A DNA stretch of 64,000 nucleotides, taken from NCBI GenBank assembly GCA_012959785.1, contig DUCM01000015.1:1-64000 (forward strand), written 5' to 3'. Shown one piece after another: positions 17,117-25,943 of the stretch (within the stretch, counting starts at the first letter, position 1; each line of letters starts with the position of its first letter). The position numbers and the translations under genes were made by a program. The stretch is from Planctomycetota bacterium (GTDB taxonomy: Bacteria > Planctomycetota > UBA1135 > GCA-002686595). The notes below the pieces were generated by a model that searched no databases, was not told where the DNA came from, and worked only from the letters and a program-made list of their open reading frames with translations.

Positions 17117-18574
17117 ATGGACACCAAGACTCTTTCCTACAACTACGACGAAGAGGCCCTGGGCTTCCCCGCTCCAGAAGTGCCCAGCGTCCCCGCTCCG
17201 TCGGCGCCCCTTGAGCGGGTGGGGTTGGCGCTCGTCGCCTTGGGACTCTTGAGCCTCGCGGTCCAGAGCGCGGGCGGTCTGCTGTCTGGCACCTGGCCGG
17301 GCTTCTTTTCCGCCATCGGTCTACCTGCAGTGGGCGGCGCCCTGGTTTTTTGGGCGCAATACGCCGGCACGCCCCGGGGCATTCGCCACGATGGCATGTG
17401 GTTCCGAGGCCTCTCCTCCCGCGGCGCCCCAGGTTGGATGGCCGGGGTGGCCATGACCGCCCTCTATGTCGCCCTCTACTGGTATCCCGAAGTTCTCGGT
17501 CATTCCGCGAGCGGCGAACCCGCGGGACTCGTGCGCGTGGTCGACCCCTTGGCCCGATCCCTGACCGGCGCCCCCGCCTCGCAGTGGTTCCTCTACGGCG
17601 TGCTCTACACCCTGGGCATTGCCGTCTTCGGTGTGCGCATGGCGATGAAGTACCGCCACAACCGCTACCAACAGGTGCGTACCCTTTCGGTGGCCTGCTT
17701 TCAAACCCTCTTGGCCTGGCTGCTGCCCAATCTCTTGGTGCGTTTCCGCCAGCCTTACATGGAATTCAACGGGCTCTGGCCGCTCAAGTACGACTACCTG
17801 ATGCCCGACAAGGTCGCGGAGTTCCAGAGTGCCGGAGGCCTTGGTCTTGCGCTGCTTGGATGGGTGCTCGCTAGCGCGCTCATCGCGACGCCGCTCCTGA
17901 CCTGGTTCTTCGGCAAGCGCTGGTACTGTTCCTGGGTCTGCGGTTGCGGGGGTCTGGCTGAAACCGTGGGCGACCCCTGGCGTCAGCTCGCCTCGACCTC
18001 GACGCGAGCCTGGAAACTCGAACGCATCCTGATCCACTCGATCCTGGCCCTCGTTGTACTCGCCACCTTGGTTCTCTGGGCCCAGAGCTACTTCGGTTGG
18101 TTTGCGAGTTTTGCCGGTTCGCTCAAGCAGTGGTACGGCTTTTACATCGGCGCAGTGTTTTCCGGCGTGGTCGGCGTGGGTTTCTATCCCCTCCTGGGCA
18201 ACCGCGTGTGGTGTCGTTTTGGTTGTCCCCAGGCTGCCATCCTCGGCATCATCCAACGCTTCTTCTCGCGCTTTCGCATCACCACCAACGGCGGCCAGTG
18301 CATGTCCTGCGGCAACTGCTCGACCTATTGCGAAATGGGCATCGATGTGCGCGCCTACGCTCAGCGCAACGAGAACATCGTGCGCGCTTCCTGCGTGGGT
18401 TGCGGCGTCTGTGCCGCCGTCTGCCCCCGGGGCGTCTTGCGCCTGGAAAACGGCCCCCACGGCAACCGCTTCGTCGGCGCTGACTTGCCTCTCACGGCCT
18501 TGCGCGATTCCTTCCATAGCCCGCGGGTCGAGGGCTACGAGGCGTGGGGCGAGCCTCCGATGAAGCGCGGTTGA
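17117..18574 (+). CDS. Membrane polyferredoxin (NapH/CcoG-like 4Fe-4S protein)
   Basis: A 485-residue integral membrane protein with about six hydrophobic helices (for example 34-52, 105-122, 158-176, 241-262, 305-325 and 340-358). Between them are the NapH/CcoG-type motifs CSWVCGC (C271, C275, C277) and CRFGC (C366, C370). Two 4Fe-4S ferredoxin motifs follow: CMSCGNCSTYC (395-405) and CVGCGVCAAVC (426-436). Such proteins shuttle electrons between quinones, flavoproteins and periplasmic or cytoplasmic acceptors. It is encoded 3 nt after the FAD oxidoreductase, so the pair is probably one redox module. Its stop codon lies within the first bases of the duplicated leader element that precedes hsp20. 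Confidence 0.87.
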   Translation: MDTKTLSYNYDEEALGFPAPEVPSVPAPSAPLERVGLALVALGLLSLAVQSAGGLLSGTWPGFFSAIGLPAVGGALVFWAQYAGTPRGIRHDGMWFRGLSSRGAPGWMAGVAMTALYVALYWYPEVLGHSASGEPAGLVRVVDPLARSLTGAPASQWFLYGVLYTLGIAVFGVRMAMKYRHNRYQQVRTLSVACFQTLLAWLLPNLLVRFRQPYMEFNGLWPLKYDYLMPDKVAEFQSAGGLGLALLGWVLASALIATPLLTWFFGKRWYCSWVCGCGGLAETVGDPWRQLASTSTRAWKLERILIHSILALVVLATLVLWAQSYFGWFASFAGSLKQWYGFYIGAVFSGVVGVGFYPLLGNRVWCRFGCPQAAILGIIQRFFSRFRITTNGGQCMSCGNCSTYCEMGIDVRAYAQRNENIVRASCVGCGVCAAVCPRGVLRLENGPHGNRFVGADLPLTALRDSFHSPRVEGYEAWGEPPMKRG

Positions 18575-18901
18575 GCGCGGGTGTCCGCGCCGAGTTTCCG
18601 GGTCCTCCAGTCCCCGGGTTTCCTCGCGAAGGCTCTCTTCTGGGTTACGGCGCGGAATGCCTGTTCGCGCGTCGCGGACCCTGCCGCAGAAGTCTTGCCC
18701 TTGTTTGTGCGTGCCCAACTTGGTTGGAGATTCTGCGCACATTTGGCCCTTGCAACCCAGGCCTTCGGGTCCGATCTTCGCTCGCTCGCGATGCGTGCAT
18801 CTCGGGCCTGGCTAGACAGAAGCAAACCCCAACCGAGAATCATCAGATGACCATACTCATGCCCAAGCGCGTGCGCCTGCGCTCGCTTTTAGATTCCAAT
18901 C
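18567..18901 (+). repeat. Long repeat, copy A: leader upstream of hsp20
   Basis: This is the plus-strand counterpart of 4788-5118. It starts at GCGGTTGAGCGCG, containing the polyferredoxin stop, and reaches into the first 18 codons of hsp20. Similarity stops at GATTCCAATC on both sides of the comparison. Most of the 272 nt between the two genes is therefore a conserved untranslated segment, either a promoter/leader with RNA structure or part of a mobile unit. Confidence 0.9.
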
Positions 18902-19302
18902 CCATCGAGCAGTGGCTCAACAGTGCCTTCGAGACGGAGGCCAACATGCCGACCCACGCCGGGGACTGGGGGACCCCGCGGGCTGACATCCGCGAGACGG
19001 ACGGCGAGTACATCATTTCCGTCGAGCTGGCCGGCTTGATGGAGAACGAGATCGAGGTCAAGATCACCGACGACCAGTTGATTGTCTCTGGCGAGAAGGT
19101 GCTCTCGAAGGAACGAGATGACGAGCACTACCACCGTGTTGAGCGCCATTACGGTGCCTTTGAGCGCTGCTTCGATCTGCCACCCCGCGTGCGCACCGAT
19201 GCCGGATGCATCAAGGCGGTCTTCGACCGGGGCGTGCTCGATATTCGAGTACCCAAGACCGAGCCCCGACCCGTGGCCAAGATCCCGATCAGTTTCACCT
19301 GA
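18847..19302 (+). CDS. Small heat shock protein, Hsp20/alpha-crystallin family
   Basis: A 151-residue Hsp20 from ATG at 18847 (MTILMPKRVRL); ATG at 18859 is an alternative start. The alpha-crystallin domain occupies about 40-145: ADIRETDGEYIISVELAG, IEVKITDDQLIVSGEK, HRVERHYGAFERCFDLP and the C-terminal VFDRGVLDIRVPK. The tail KIPISF resembles the IxI oligomerisation motif. These proteins hold unfolding clients in large oligomers without ATP. The frame remains open upstream to 18544, but that part overlaps the polyferredoxin and the leader repeat and has no protein character. The leader copy upstream is the obvious place for heat-responsive control; I do not see a CIRCE operator. Confidence 0.93.
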   Translation: MTILMPKRVRLRSLLDSNPIEQWLNSAFETEANMPTHAGDWGTPRADIRETDGEYIISVELAGLMENEIEVKITDDQLIVSGEKVLSKERDDEHYHRVERHYGAFERCFDLPPRVRTDAGCIKAVFDRGVLDIRVPKTEPRPVAKIPISFT

Positions 19303-20149
19303 TCGACCTGGCCACCTATAGCCATCCGGGCGCCGGCTCAAGCGTGAGGTTCAGGACCCCGAAGGGGGTCAGGGGCTGTTTGGGCCGGCGCGATCCGTTC
19401 AGGCACGCGAGGAGAAACACCGAGAGTCGGCCCGGAGGGACCCTGGAGGCGTCTTGGAAGTGGCCCCTGGCCTAGAGAATACAGCCTGCTGTCTTGTGCG
19501 AGCCAAGGCCGGGGGCCGTTGGGAATCTGTGTTGAGTATGTTGGCAGAGAGGGCTCCCCCGCTTGACGGCATGTCGCTGTCAGGCTCCAAGGTCAACACA
19601 ACCCCGGTGTCCACTGAAACGGGGGAGGGTCGCAACCTTGGGACAGCGAACCAAGGGCAATAAGCGCTTGCTGCGTGAGGCTATCGATCATGTGAGTCCT
19701 GCACGCCGACAATAGATGTGGTGCATTCGGTTCTTCTGGGTTCATCCATCATGCACTGCTGTTGACAGGCGCGTTTCACTGTCTTTAGGTGAGCTCGAGT
19801 TTCACCCATCCACCATTTCACACGGCTATCATTCTCTCTGCCTTCCAACTAGAGATCCAAGAGAGTGGCTCACGGGCCTTCGCGGCGATCCTCGGATCCA
19901 GGTTGGAACATTGAGGTAATCACGAACCCTCAAGCGGTCCAAAAAGCAGCGGAGTCGCGAGCGAGTGGCCAAGGCCATATTCTTGGACAGAAAGCTCGTG
20001 CCTCTCGCGATGATTCACGCTGATTGTCCCTGGGATTGCTTGGGTGCAACCATGCTGCCGAGGGTCGCCCTTCCAGGTCGCATTCCACGCGCAGGTCAGG
20101 CGAAACCGCCTATCGACACCGTGAGGCCCGGGTATAGGCCAAATGAAAA
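19303..20149. other. Long intergenic region without a recognisable gene
   Basis: Between hsp20 and tRNA-Pro I find only short frames (about 69 codons at 19454 and 67 at 19716) with no family resemblance and no ribosome binding site. A longer minus-strand frame across 19920-20630 runs through the tRNA and is a shadow. Apart from the hairpin just after hsp20, nothing is recognisable. Confidence 0.5.
19355..19370 (+). terminator. Possible hairpin terminator after hsp20
   Basis: GACCCC-GAAG-GGGGTC forms a perfect 6-bp stem with a 4-nt loop about 50 nt after the hsp20 stop. A T-run is absent, so it may be a stability hairpin rather than an intrinsic terminator. Confidence 0.4.
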
Positions 20150-20227
<78 letters not shown>

Positions 20228-20325
20228 ACCGAGGGAGGAAGGTTATAGGGGGTGGGTGGGGGCGCGTCAATTGTCTGGGGGGTTGGATCTTGCCCGAGAG
20301 GGGCAGGAGGCGGAGAATCTGCGGC

Positions 20326-20661
20326 ATGGTTCGGCCCGGCAGGCAGTTGGCGAGTTGGAAAAGGGTGGTGCGACGGCGGCACCGGACCTGGATGCTGTCC
20401 ATGACCTTGGCCTCCCTGGGCTGGGGGACCGTCTGGCTGACCCTGGTGCTGATGAAACTGGCGCCGGGCTGGGCACCGGGAGTCGAGCTGGCGGAGTGGA
20501 TCGCCAGCGGGTTCGCCCTCGCCGGCCTGTGCTGCGGGTTCTTCACCCTGCGGGCCAAACTGGCCTGGATCCTGATCACCCTCGTGCCACTTGGCGCCAA
20601 CGCCAGCCTCTTGGTCCTGCCCTGGATCATCCCCGATCCGGCGGCCTTGTTCGCGGGCTAG
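20326..20661 (+). CDS. Small hydrophobic membrane protein of unknown function
   Basis: From ATG at 20326 the product has about 111 residues. A basic N-terminus (KRVVRRRHR) precedes three probable transmembrane segments: TLASLGWGTVWLTLVL, WIASGFALAGLCCGF and LAWILITLVPLGA. The positive-inside rule puts the N-terminus in the cytoplasm. The frame is open upstream to 20143, but that extension reads through the tRNA gene and cannot be coding. The gene converges on 20668-21057. I do not recognise a family. Confidence 0.55.
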   Translation: MVRPGRQLASWKRVVRRRHRTWMLSMTLASLGWGTVWLTLVLMKLAPGWAPGVELAEWIASGFALAGLCCGFFTLRAKLAWILITLVPLGANASLLVLPWIIPDPAALFAG

Positions 20662-20667
20662 ACAACT

Positions 20668-21057
20668 CTAGAGCGGCTCGCTCATGTACACCATCAAGGT
20701 GCCCGTGACCGCGGTCAGAACCGTCATCACAAGCACACTCCAAGCCACCCGGCCATGGAGCTTGCGAGTCGTCGGGTGACGCAAGGTGTGAATCCCGGTA
20801 CAGATGGGCGCGAGGTAGAGCACGGTGGTGGACTTCGCCAGGAACAGATGCAAGGGGTACATCCAACCCGAGGCCTCGAGGTCGTAGGACTCCCCAAGCT
20901 GCTCGGCAAAGTAGATCGTCACCAACAGGCAGAGCACCGCGCTGGCCACGCAAGGCAAGTGCACGATGCGCTTCGCCGCACGACCGGAGACCACGGCGAC
21001 ACCCAGCAGTACGAGGGTCACCGCCAGAAAAACCAAGAAACCAAGGAGAGCTGTCAT
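20668..21057 (-). CDS. Small four-helix membrane protein in the gpsA operon
   Basis: A 129-residue protein with about four transmembrane helices (LLGFLVFLAVTLVLLGVAVV, LPCVASAVLCLLVTIYF, FLAKSTTVLYLAPICTG and VLVMTVLTAVTGTLMVYM). Its ATG at 21057 overlaps the gpsA stop as ATGA, so translation is coupled to gpsA. Histidines H71, H86 and H89 lie at helix ends and could bind heme or metal, though this is speculation. The frame upstream of 21057 lies inside gpsA and is not coding. No family name can be given with confidence. Confidence 0.7.
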   Translation of the reverse strand: MTALLGFLVFLAVTLVLLGVAVVSGRAAKRIVHLPCVASAVLCLLVTIYFAEQLGESYDLEASGWMYPLHLFLAKSTTVLYLAPICTGIHTLRHPTTRKLHGRVAWSVLVMTVLTAVTGTLMVYMSEPL

Positions 21058-22088
21058 GCAAGTTCTTCCAGAGTGATGCCGTCCATCTCGGCGGCAAGTT
21101 CGCGGCCCATGAGATCGAGCACGGCGCTGCGCGGGTCCTTGCCCTCGAAAAGAATGGCGTGGACCTCGGAAGCGATGGGCAAGGATGCGCCTCCGAGATC
21201 CGCCTCGGGGCCAAAGAGGGCCTTGGTGGTCCAAATACCCTCGGCCACCATGTTCATGCGTTCGAGAATCTGCTCGAGGGTTTCGCCGCGGCCGATGGCT
21301 TCGCCCACGGAGCGGTTGCGCGAATGGGCAGAACAGCAGGTGGTGACGAGGTCACCAAAGCCCGCCAGACCGAAGAAGGTCGTGGCCTGCGATCCACGAG
21401 CTGCACCGAAACGCGCCATCTCCAGCATGCCACGGGTCAAGAGCGCCGCCTTGGCGTTGTCTCCCAACTCGAGCCCGTCGGAAATACCCGCGGCAATGGC
21501 GATCACATTCTTGAGCGCCGAGGCGTATTCAGCCCCCACCGGATCACCACAGGTGTAGACGCGAAAACTGTTGCCACTGAAAGCCGCCTGGGTCCGCTGC
21601 GCCAAGGCATCGTCGGCACTCGCCACCACTACCGAAGCGGGCAAGCCATGGGCGACCTCCTCGGCGTGACTGGGGCCAGTGAGCACCGCCACCGAACGCT
21701 CGCCGAGCACATTGACAAGAATCTGGCTGGGAGTCGAAAAGGTCTCGATCTCAAGGCCCTTGGTGGCCGTGACGATGGGCATGTTGCCGGGCAGAGCGTC
21801 CTCAAAACGAGCCGCCGCAGAACGCAGGTACTGGGTCGGCACCACGCTCACCACAAGGTCGGTGCCTTCGGCTGCGGAATAAGGATCGGCCGAGAACAGC
21901 ATCTCGTCGGGCAACACAATGCCGGGCAGGAAGGGCCTGTTCTCGCGGTTTGCGCGCAACTGTTCGGTCTGCTCGGGAAAAGCACTCCAAAGCGTGGTCT
22001 CGATGCCATTGCGACAGAGCAGGATGGCGAGAGTCGTGCCCCAACTCCCATCCCCTAATACGAGGGCTTTCTTTACTGCTGTCTGCAT
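21054..22088 (-). CDS. gpsA: NAD(P)-dependent glycerol-3-phosphate dehydrogenase
   Basis: A 344-residue GpsA, which reduces dihydroxyacetone phosphate to sn-glycerol 3-phosphate for phospholipid synthesis. The nucleotide-binding loop is LVLGDGSWGTTLA, with Asp in place of the usual Ala. LTGPSHAEEVA, SALKNVIAIAAGISDGL (catalytic lysine) and GLAGFGDLVTTC are the expected family blocks. plsY, whose product uses glycerol 3-phosphate, lies 52 nt upstream on the same strand, and a small membrane protein overlaps the gpsA stop. The operon plsY-gpsA therefore joins production and first acylation of the phospholipid backbone. Confidence 0.96.
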   Translation of the reverse strand: MQTAVKKALVLGDGSWGTTLAILLCRNGIETTLWSAFPEQTEQLRANRENRPFLPGIVLPDEMLFSADPYSAAEGTDLVVSVVPTQYLRSAAARFEDALPGNMPIVTATKGLEIETFSTPSQILVNVLGERSVAVLTGPSHAEEVAHGLPASVVVASADDALAQRTQAAFSGNSFRVYTCGDPVGAEYASALKNVIAIAAGISDGLELGDNAKAALLTRGMLEMARFGAARGSQATTFFGLAGFGDLVTTCCSAHSRNRSVGEAIGRGETLEQILERMNMVAEGIWTTKALFGPEADLGGASLPIASEVHAILFEGKDPRSAVLDLMGRELAAEMDGITLEELA

Positions 22089-22140
22089 CGGGATTCTTGT
22101 GAGGCGGGCTTCTCCATCGAGATCATCTTGCGCTCAGCGC

Positions 22141-22830
22141 TCATTCTTTTCCAGATTTTGAATCGGAGGATCCAGCGCCAGGGTGCATGCGGGCCCAGAG
22201 AGCGGTGCGCGATTCCGTGCCGGCGCGGAGCTTCTGGATGTTCGAACGGTGCCTGACCAGGATCAACCCAGCCAGGGCAGCGGCCCCCAGGACCACCGCC
22301 GAAGCCTGTCCACGCCAGAGGGCCAGGAGCGGAAAGGCCAGCCCCATGGCCAGGGAGGCCACGCTGACGAAGCCGCAGAGAAGCAGCACCACGAGCCACA
22401 CGAGGCCCGCGCCGAGACACACAAAGGGGTCGAGAGCGAGCAGGGCGCCGCAGCCGGTGGCCACGGCCTTGCCACCACGAAAGCGCAAGAAGATCGACCA
22501 AACATGACCGCAGACCGCCGCCGCCCCGCACAACACCTGCCACTCGATGTGCCCCCCACCGATCAAGGCCGCCGGCACAAAGCCCTTGCCGAAGTCGAGG
22601 GCGAAGGCCAGGGTGCCCAGGGGCTTGCCGAGCACGCGCATGGCGTTGGTGGCGCCGATGTTGCCGCTGCCCACTTGGCGCAGGTCCACGCCGCGCAGGA
22701 CGCGACAGAGCATCAGGCCAAAAGGCACCGCTCCCAACAGGTAACTCAAGGCCAAGCGCCAGGCGAGTTGTCCGGGGGCCTCGAAAGCCCCCGCGGCAAG
22801 AAGGTCGGTGGGATATAGAAAAGCCAACAT
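22141..22830 (-). CDS. plsY: Glycerol-3-phosphate acyltransferase PlsY
   Basis: From ATG at 22830 the product has 229 residues and is a polytopic membrane enzyme. The PlsY motifs are present: YLLGAVPFGLMLCRVL, VDLRQVGSGNIGATNAMRVLG, LDFGKGF and FLRFRGGKAVATGCGALLAL. PlsY transfers the acyl group from acyl-phosphate to glycerol 3-phosphate, so a PlsX homologue is expected elsewhere in the genome. The frame stays open upstream to 23388, but that part lies across the divergent hyuA-type gene and has no hydrophobic or family pattern. It is followed by gpsA in one operon. Confidence 0.95.
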   Translation of the reverse strand: MLAFLYPTDLLAAGAFEAPGQLAWRLALSYLLGAVPFGLMLCRVLRGVDLRQVGSGNIGATNAMRVLGKPLGTLAFALDFGKGFVPAALIGGGHIEWQVLCGAAAVCGHVWSIFLRFRGGKAVATGCGALLALDPFVCLGAGLVWLVVLLLCGFVSVASLAMGLAFPLLALWRGQASAVVLGAAALAGLILVRHRSNIQKLRAGTESRTALWARMHPGAGSSDSKSGKE

Positions 22831-23038
22831 GGAAGCTAGAGAGCCAGCCTCACGAATCGGTGGTTCTTGCGCCAGGCCTCTCGCCCAGGATACGCCCGCT
22901 GCGCCCTTCACCCTCGGCGAACCCGGCAAAAGCCCCTCGCCCAAGCCGCGAAAAGGGCCGCTAGCGGGGACCCCAGTCGCACGAGCAGATGCAGCCCCGT
23001 AGAATCCCCGCAGCCCCCAACCCGGAACCCCCTGACCC

Positions 23039-25030
23039 TTGCCTACCCTCGGCGTCGATACCGGCGGCACCTTCTGCGATCTCGTCCTCGTCGACGGCGA
23101 CCAGGTGCGCGCTGAAAAACTGAGCGCGCACCCCGATGATCCGGCGCGCGCCGTCCTCGCAGGTGTCCGGGCTCTTGGCTGCGGAACGCAGGAACTCGCC
23201 GTGGTCCACGGAACCACCGTAGGCCTAAACGCCCTTCTCACCGGCAGCGCCGCCCCCACCGCCCTGGTGACCTGCGCTGGCTTTCGTGACCTGATCGAGA
23301 TCGGTCGCCAAGCCCGGCCGGACCTGTACGCCCTGCACCCGGTCAAACCCGAACCCCTTGTGGCGCGCTCGCGGCGATTTGAAATCAATCAGCGCTCGTG
23401 GCCTGCTGCGAACGGCAGCCTCGAAACGGTTGCGCAGCCAAGCGAGGAGGAAATCGCCAAGCTGGGCCAGCGCATCTTGAAGAGCGGCGCGAAGAGCATC
23501 GCTGTCTGCCTCTTGCACAGCTACGCCGACCCCGCCATCGAAAAACGCGTGGCCCAATCCCTCGCGGGTCTGGGTCTTCCGATCACTTCGTCAGCGCAAC
23601 TTTTGTGCGAGTACCGCGAGTTCGAACGCTTCTCCACGGCCATCGCCAACGCCGCCTTGATGCCGATCATGCAACGCTACCTCGAACAGCTGGCGCCCGG
23701 ATTGGGCGGCGCGCAGCTCTCGATCCTGCAGTCGAGCGGCGGCACTCTGCCCGCCGAACAAGCCGCCCTCGAACCGGCGCGGGTCCTGCTCTCCGGTCCC
23801 GCGGGCGGCGTGGTGGGCGCGGCGCGGGCCGCGCGGGCGGCGGGACTCGACAACATCATCACCCTCGACATGGGTGGAACGAGCTCTGATGTGGCCTTCC
23901 ACTCGGCCAGCGCACGCCTGGAAGACAGCATCTCAACCACCCAAGTCGCGGGCATCTCCATCGGCTTGCGCTCCCTTGACATCCACACCATCGGCTGCGG
24001 CGGCGGTTCGATCCTGCGCCTCGACTCAAGTGGCATCATGCATGTGGGCCCTGCCAGCGCGGGCGCCGACCCGGGACCTGTGTGCTACGGCAAGGGCCAG
24101 GACCTCACCGTCACCGACGCCCATGTGCTCCTCGGTCACCTGGCCAGCGGGAGATTCGTGGGCGGCCAGCTCGAGCTCGATCACGATGCCGTGGCGCGCG
24201 GCTTCGAAAAGCTCGCCGCGCGCCTCTCGGTCAGCGCCGAAGAGGCCGCGCGGGCCGTGCTCGAAAGCGCCCGGGCCGCCATGCGCCGCGCCATCGGCGT
24301 CATGACCATGCAACGGGGCCGTGATCCGGCAGGCTTGCCGCTAGTGGCCTTCGGCGGCGCGGGCGGCCTGCAAGCCGCGGCCCTCGCCGCCGCCCTCGAC
24401 CTGCCCGGGGCCCTGGTGCCGACTTTACCCGGATGCCTCTCAGCCGTGGGCATGGCCTACGCCGACGCCATCTGTGACCGTTCGCAAAGCCTGCTCGTGG
24501 ACCTCGCCAAGTGTTCCGTCCGCGAACGCCACGCCCACTTCAACGAACTCCTCGAAGCCGCCACCGACGAACTTCGCGCCGCTGGACATGCCAAGCAGGA
24601 CATCGAAATCGAACGCAGCGTGGACCTGCGCTACCGCGGCCAATCCTTTGATCTCAGCTTGAGCGACGACCTCGGCCCGGACCTCGCCACCAGGTTTCAC
24701 AAGCGCCACAAGGCGCGCTATGGATGGGCTCTTGAGCAGCGCACGGTGGAGCTCGTCCACATTCGAGCCCGGGCAGTGGTGCGCACGCCAGAAGCTCCCC
24801 TCGTCAAGCCGCGACGCAAACGGCTGCCGGCGGGAGCGGTGATCGGCGAACGCTCGGCCGATTTCGGCCAGGCCTTCCCAACGCGCGTGATCGACCGCGC
24901 GCAGCTCTCACCGGGAGTCAGCTTTCTGGGCCCGGCGCTAGTGGAAGAGTACTCGGGCACCTCACTGGTTCCACCGGGCTGGAAGGCCGAGGTGACCGGT
25001 GGTGGGCACCTGTGGTTGACGCGCGCCTGA
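23039..25030 (+). CDS. Hydantoinase A/5-oxoprolinase family ATPase-type protein
   Basis: A 663-residue HyuA-like protein with a TTG start at 23039. The ASKHA-type phosphate loops are clear: GVDTGGTFCDLVLVDG at the N-terminus and LDMGGTSSDVAFHS near 278. GPASAGADPGPVCYG and FGGAGGLQAAALA are family blocks. Members use ATP to open cyclic amides (5-oxoproline, hydantoins) or to carboxylate ketones, usually with a HyuB partner. No hyuB neighbour is present here, so the substrate is open. It is divergent from plsY with a 209-nt gap in which no clear promoter can be singled out. Confidence 0.88.
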   Translation: MPTLGVDTGGTFCDLVLVDGDQVRAEKLSAHPDDPARAVLAGVRALGCGTQELAVVHGTTVGLNALLTGSAAPTALVTCAGFRDLIEIGRQARPDLYALHPVKPEPLVARSRRFEINQRSWPAANGSLETVAQPSEEEIAKLGQRILKSGAKSIAVCLLHSYADPAIEKRVAQSLAGLGLPITSSAQLLCEYREFERFSTAIANAALMPIMQRYLEQLAPGLGGAQLSILQSSGGTLPAEQAALEPARVLLSGPAGGVVGAARAARAAGLDNIITLDMGGTSSDVAFHSASARLEDSISTTQVAGISIGLRSLDIHTIGCGGGSILRLDSSGIMHVGPASAGADPGPVCYGKGQDLTVTDAHVLLGHLASGRFVGGQLELDHDAVARGFEKLAARLSVSAEEAARAVLESARAAMRRAIGVMTMQRGRDPAGLPLVAFGGAGGLQAAALAAALDLPGALVPTLPGCLSAVGMAYADAICDRSQSLLVDLAKCSVRERHAHFNELLEAATDELRAAGHAKQDIEIERSVDLRYRGQSFDLSLSDDLGPDLATRFHKRHKARYGWALEQRTVELVHIRARAVVRTPEAPLVKPRRKRLPAGAVIGERSADFGQAFPTRVIDRAQLSPGVSFLGPALVEEYSGTSLVPPGWKAEVTGGGHLWLTRA

Positions 25031-25050
25031 GCAAAAAGTGATTCGCGGCA

Positions 25051-25842
25051 TCACTCAAGCTCGAAGCGAAAGCGCTGGCTGAAACGCCGCAGCAAGGGAT
25101 CGAGGAACCCGCGTGGCTCGTAGACAAAGCGCCAGTGCCCCGCGATGGCAGCCTCGTCGAGCACGGCGTAGCCGGAACTCTTCGCCAGGGTCACCCGCAA
25201 CACGCGACCGGCCCCGTCCGCTTCGATGGTCAAGACGCCGCTGCCTTCCCAACCCATGCGGCGGGCGATGGCGGGGTACTCGAGGGGCGTGGAGCGCGCC
25301 TGCGGCGTGGCCACAACGCCCACCTGCGGCGGAGCAGGCTCGATCTTCGGCGGCGCGGCGGGGGGGAGGACAAGCGGCTCGGCGGGCGGGAGCTTCCAGC
25401 TCTCATTCGCGATGTCCGCGAAGGCCGCATCGGGGTCCAGCCAATCCTTGGGTACGATCACAGGCTTGGGAAGAACCTCGGGCTCGGGATGCGCGGGTTC
25501 GAAGGGCACCTCGAACAGGATCGGTTGCTCCACAACCTCCTCGACCTGCACTTCCTGCGGCTCTTCGAGCAACTCCAAGGGCAACACTTCGGAACGAGCC
25601 ACAAGGGCGGCCGAGATGATTCGAGGGTTAGGCTCGGCGGGCGACAGGAGTCTGGACAGCGTCTCGAACCCAACGGCGATCACGAGCAGCAGCAAGAGGT
25701 GCAGACCCAGAGAGAATCCGAAGGAATGAAGATAAGAAGACTCCTCGCGCTGCTGCGGCTCGCGCCAAGCGAGCCGAACCAGGCGCAAGAGCGGCTTGGG
25801 GCCCGCTTGGCCACCGGCCAGGTGTTGGAGTTTTCTAGGCAT
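25051..25842 (-). CDS. tonB: TonB-type energy transducer
   Basis: A 263-residue protein with the TonB layout. A cytoplasmic basic N-terminus is followed by one transmembrane helix (about 42-60, FSLGLHLLLLLVIAVGF) and a Pro/Glu-rich periplasmic spacer (about 85-175). The C-terminal TonB domain includes STPLEYPAIARRMGWEGSGV and LAKSSGYAVLDEAAIAGHWR. TonB conveys proton-motive force from ExbBD to outer-membrane receptors. It lies 101 nt downstream of a TonB-dependent receptor on the same strand and is probably dedicated to it. exbB and exbD are not in the window. Confidence 0.9.
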   Translation of the reverse strand: MPRKLQHLAGGQAGPKPLLRLVRLAWREPQQREESSYLHSFGFSLGLHLLLLLVIAVGFETLSRLLSPAEPNPRIISAALVARSEVLPLELLEEPQEVQVEEVVEQPILFEVPFEPAHPEPEVLPKPVIVPKDWLDPDAAFADIANESWKLPPAEPLVLPPAAPPKIEPAPPQVGVVATPQARSTPLEYPAIARRMGWEGSGVLTIEADGAGRVLRVTLAKSSGYAVLDEAAIAGHWRFVYEPRGFLDPLLRRFSQRFRFELE

Positions 25843-25943
25843 GGATCCCTTGTTGCGTCAACAACCCTCTCGCCGGGGCCCCGAGCCCCAGATACCGAGA
25901 GGGCGCTCCAGCCTAACCGAAGAGGAAGACATTCGTCCTGCTA

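Noticed and set aside
18567-18846. CIRCE operator before hsp20
   Set aside because: No TTAGCACTC-N9-GAGTGCTAA inverted repeat is present in the leader.
22831-23388. N-terminal extension of plsY
   Set aside because: The frame is open, but it lies antisense to the divergent HyuA-type gene, shows no membrane or family pattern, and plsY has a good ATG at 22830.
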